Shown one piece after another: positions 4,625 through 6,056 of a stretch of 6,056 bases of DNA (position 1 is the stretch's first letter; every line of letters starts with the position of its first letter). The stretch comes from Chloroflexota bacterium (GTDB taxonomy: Bacteria > Chloroflexota > Dehalococcoidia > SM23-28-2 > RBG-16-64-32), in NCBI GenBank assembly GCA_022563285.1, contig JADFNQ010000091.1:1-6056 (forward strand), written 5' to 3'. The position numbers and the translations under genes were made by a program. The notes beneath the pieces are model-generated. The model was given only the letters and a program-made list of their open reading frames with translations, made no database searches and was not told the origin of the DNA.

Positions 4625-5122
4625 TCAGCGGCCCCGTGACGCCGGGGCGCGAGAGGCCAGAGGCTCCAGCAGCTCCCGCGACCGCTCGCCCTCCGCCTCC
4701 AGCATCAGCGCGCGCGTGCGCTCCCCCGTCACCTCGAACGTCACGCTAACGTGATCGGGTGGAAAGACGTGGGGGGCCCGCTCCGGCCACTCCGCCACCA
4801 TCACGCCGTCGGCGCAGTACTCGTCCACCGACAGCTCCTCGGCCTGCTCCGGCGCCTCCAGCCGGAACAGGTCCGCGTGGTACAGCTTGCACTCGCGCCC
4901 CTGGTACTCGCCCAGCAGCACGAACGACTTGGACGATACCGATCCCGGGAAGCCCATTCCGCGGGCGATCCCCTGCACGAACACCGTCTTGCCTGACCCC
5001 AGGTCGCCGGAGAGGAGCACCGTGTCGCCGGAGCGCAGCAGCCGGCCCAACCGCGCGCCCAGGCGGCGGGTCTCGCCGGGGCCGCGGCTGACGAAGCGGA
5101 TGACCCCTTCGGCGTTGCTCAG
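4625..5122 (-). CDS. tsaE: tRNA threonylcarbamoyladenosine biosynthesis ATPase TsaE, probable CTG start
   Basis: P-loop ATPase that drives the TsaBD complex in t6A37 synthesis. Walker A is GDLGSGKT at residues 39-46, followed by FVQGIARGMG; YHADLFRL and VAEWPER are the later family motifs. The usual SPTF switch motif reads SSKSF here. A TTG at 5050 would give 141 residues but would drop the conserved first strand and helix (IRFVSRGPGETRRLGARLG), which is clearly coding. Upstream of that there is no in-frame ATG, GTG or TTG before thiL ends. CTG at 5122 has GGGAG 6 bases upstream and gives 165 residues, a typical length; I chose it. The gene begins 11 bases after the thiL stop and ends one base before tsaB. 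The identity is secure, the start less so. Confidence 0.9.
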   Translation of the reverse strand: MSNAEGVIRFVSRGPGETRRLGARLGRLLRSGDTVLLSGDLGSGKTVFVQGIARGMGFPGSVSSKSFVLLGEYQGRECKLYHADLFRLEAPEQAEELSVDEYCADGVMVAEWPERAPHVFPPDHVSVTFEVTGERTRALMLEAEGERSRELLEPLASRAPASRGR

Positions 5123-5128
5123 GGCAGG

Positions 5129-5133
5129 CTCCC
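5129..5133 (-). promoter_or_regulatory. Ribosome binding site deciding the tsaE start
   Basis: GGGAG (within TAAGGGAG, sharing its left end with the thiL stop codon) lies 6 bases before CTG at 5122. No comparable sequence precedes the TTG at 5050. Confidence 0.5.
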
Positions 5134-6056
5134 TTACGCCCGCCCATACGGGCCCGGACGGGCCCCCATCGGGGGACGGCCGTCCGGCCGCAGGTGGTCC
5201 CAGCCGGTGCCGGACAGCTTAATCTCCTTGCCGGACTCGTCCATGAGGCGCGGTCGCTGCTCCGGGTGATCGTCCATCTCGCCGATAACGTTGATGCGCA
5301 CCTGGGCGCTGGCCCGCAGCAGGCGCATCTTCTCCTGCGGCGCGATGAACACTAGCTGGTAGTCCTCGCCGCCCACACAGGCAAGCGAGAGCGCATCGTC
5401 GGGGACGGCGCTGCGGAGCGCCTGGCTCAGCGGCACGGCGTCGGCCCGTATCACCGCCCCCAGGCCGCAGAGGTCGCAGATGTGGCCCAGGTCCTGGAAC
5501 AGCCCATCGGAGACATCAATGGCGCAGGGCACGTCCAGGTGGGCGGCCTGACGCCCGGCCGCCAGCGGCGGCTTCGGGCGCAGGTGGGCGCGTACGAGAG
5601 GGTCGTCCGGGGGGGCGCCTTCCTTCAGCCGCCTGAGGCCGGCCGCGGAGTCGCCCAGGCTGCCGGTGACGGCGATCGCGTATCCGGCCCGCGCGGCGTC
5701 GCGCCGCATGATCTGCGGCCGACCGTCGTCATCCTGCTCGGCGTGGCCCAGGACGGCCACGCTGATCACCGCCTGCGACGCCCGTACCACGTCACCCCCG
5801 ACAACGGCTACACCGTACTCGCGGCCGCACTCCTGCAGCCCCACGTACAGCGCATCGACGTCCTCGACGGGCGTCTCGGGAGGCAGGGCCAGGGTGACGA
5901 GAGCGAACTGGGGCGTGCCGCCCATGGCTGCGATGTCGCTGACGTTCACGGCCAGCGCCTTCCATCCAAGATCATTCCACGGGGCCCGCCCCGCTACGAA
6001 GTGGACGCCCTCCACCAGCGTGTCCGTGGTTGCCAGCACGATGGGGTCGTCCAGCC
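5134..6056 (-). CDS. thiL: Thiamine-monophosphate kinase (N-terminus beyond window)
   Basis: Phosphorylates thiamine monophosphate to thiamine diphosphate with ATP, the last step of the cofactor pathway. 306 residues are visible; about 30-40 N-terminal residues, including the GDDAA ATP-binding motif, lie past the right edge. Visible motifs, counted from the first visible residue, are LATTDTLVEGVHF (7-19), NVSDIAAMG (37-45), VGGDVVRAS near 86, TGSLGDSAAGL (130-140), IDVSDGLFQDLG (179-190) and GGEDYQLVF (228-236), in ThiL order and spacing. The frame continues open to the window edge, so the GTG at 6039 is an internal Val of IVLATTD and not a start. The last 15 or so residues (GRPPMGARPGPYGRA) extend past the conserved end. 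It is the first visible gene of the thiL-tsaE-tsaB-ndk run. Confidence 0.95.
   Translation of the reverse strand, partial: LDDPIVLATTDTLVEGVHFVAGRAPWNDLGWKALAVNVSDIAAMGGTPQFALVTLALPPETPVEDVDALYVGLQECGREYGVAVVGGDVVRASQAVISVAVLGHAEQDDDGRPQIMRRDAARAGYAIAVTGSLGDSAAGLRRLKEGAPPDDPLVRAHLRPKPPLAAGRQAAHLDVPCAIDVSDGLFQDLGHICDLCGLGAVIRADAVPLSQALRSAVPDDALSLACVGGEDYQLVFIAPQEKMRLLRASAQVRINVIGEMDDHPEQRPRLMDESGKEIKLSGTGWDHLRPDGRPPMGARPGPYGRA
5155..5186. other. Strong GC-rich nested inverted repeat in the thiL 3' end
   Basis: CGGACGG (5155-5161) pairs with CCGTCCG (5180-5186), and CCCCC (5163-5167) with GGGGG (5171-5175) around ATC. It lies in codons for the non-conserved ThiL tail, about 30-60 bases before tsaE. 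No T-run follows on the minus strand, so it is not a classical terminator; it may be an mRNA stability or processing element, or a by-product of Pro/Gly/Arg codons. Confidence 0.5.

Noticed and set aside
3162..5222. Other overlapping frames across ndk, tsaB, tsaE and the thiL end
   Set aside because: They are low-complexity Arg/Pro/Ala shadows produced by high GC content over genes with clear family motifs.

Overview
The window is GC-rich bacterial DNA in two compositionally different halves. It suggests a member of the Chloroflexota (Dehalococcoidia or Thermomicrobia-like) or another high-GC phylum. The reasons are a long Thr/Ala/Pro linker of the ATATPTATAT type, common in secreted proteins of those groups, the thiL-tsaE-tsaB gene order, and very GC-rich wobble positions in the housekeeping genes. 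No marker here fixes the taxonomy, so this is an inference.

Left block (1-2654): two divergently transcribed genes for exported proteins share a 260-bp intergenic region. On the minus strand is a secreted or signal-anchored protein (start 1386, running off the left edge). Its globular domain is followed by about 14.7 copies of a 30-bp tandem repeat coding a Thr/Ala/Pro tract. On the plus strand is a secreted zinc metalloprotease with a metzincin-type motif and a C-terminal Ig-like domain (1647-2654). The intergenic region holds a sigma70-like promoter for the minus gene, an inverted pair of ATTATGTC octamers reading outward, and a nested hairpin just upstream of the protease ribosome binding site.

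Middle scar (2655-2984): no intact gene, but two gene fossils are joined at their truncated 5' ends. One is the 3' end of an ndk copy (minus, frameshifted and with an internal stop). The other is the 3' end of rsfS, the ribosomal silencing factor gene (plus). With the intact VanZ-like gene and intact ndk that follow, the geometry is what a tandem duplication of an ancestral rsfS-vanZ-ndk segment would leave. A 34-bp block is identical in the ndk fossil and the intact ndk although the flanks have diverged.

Right block (2985-6056): a small VanZ-like membrane protein (plus) converges on a minus-strand operon-like run, thiL (5' truncated by the window edge), tsaE, tsaB and ndk. TsaE and TsaB are partners in the t6A37 tRNA modification pathway, ThiL makes thiamine diphosphate, and Ndk balances nucleoside triphosphates. 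tsaE appears to start at a CTG codon, and tsaE/tsaB are separated by one base, consistent with translational coupling.
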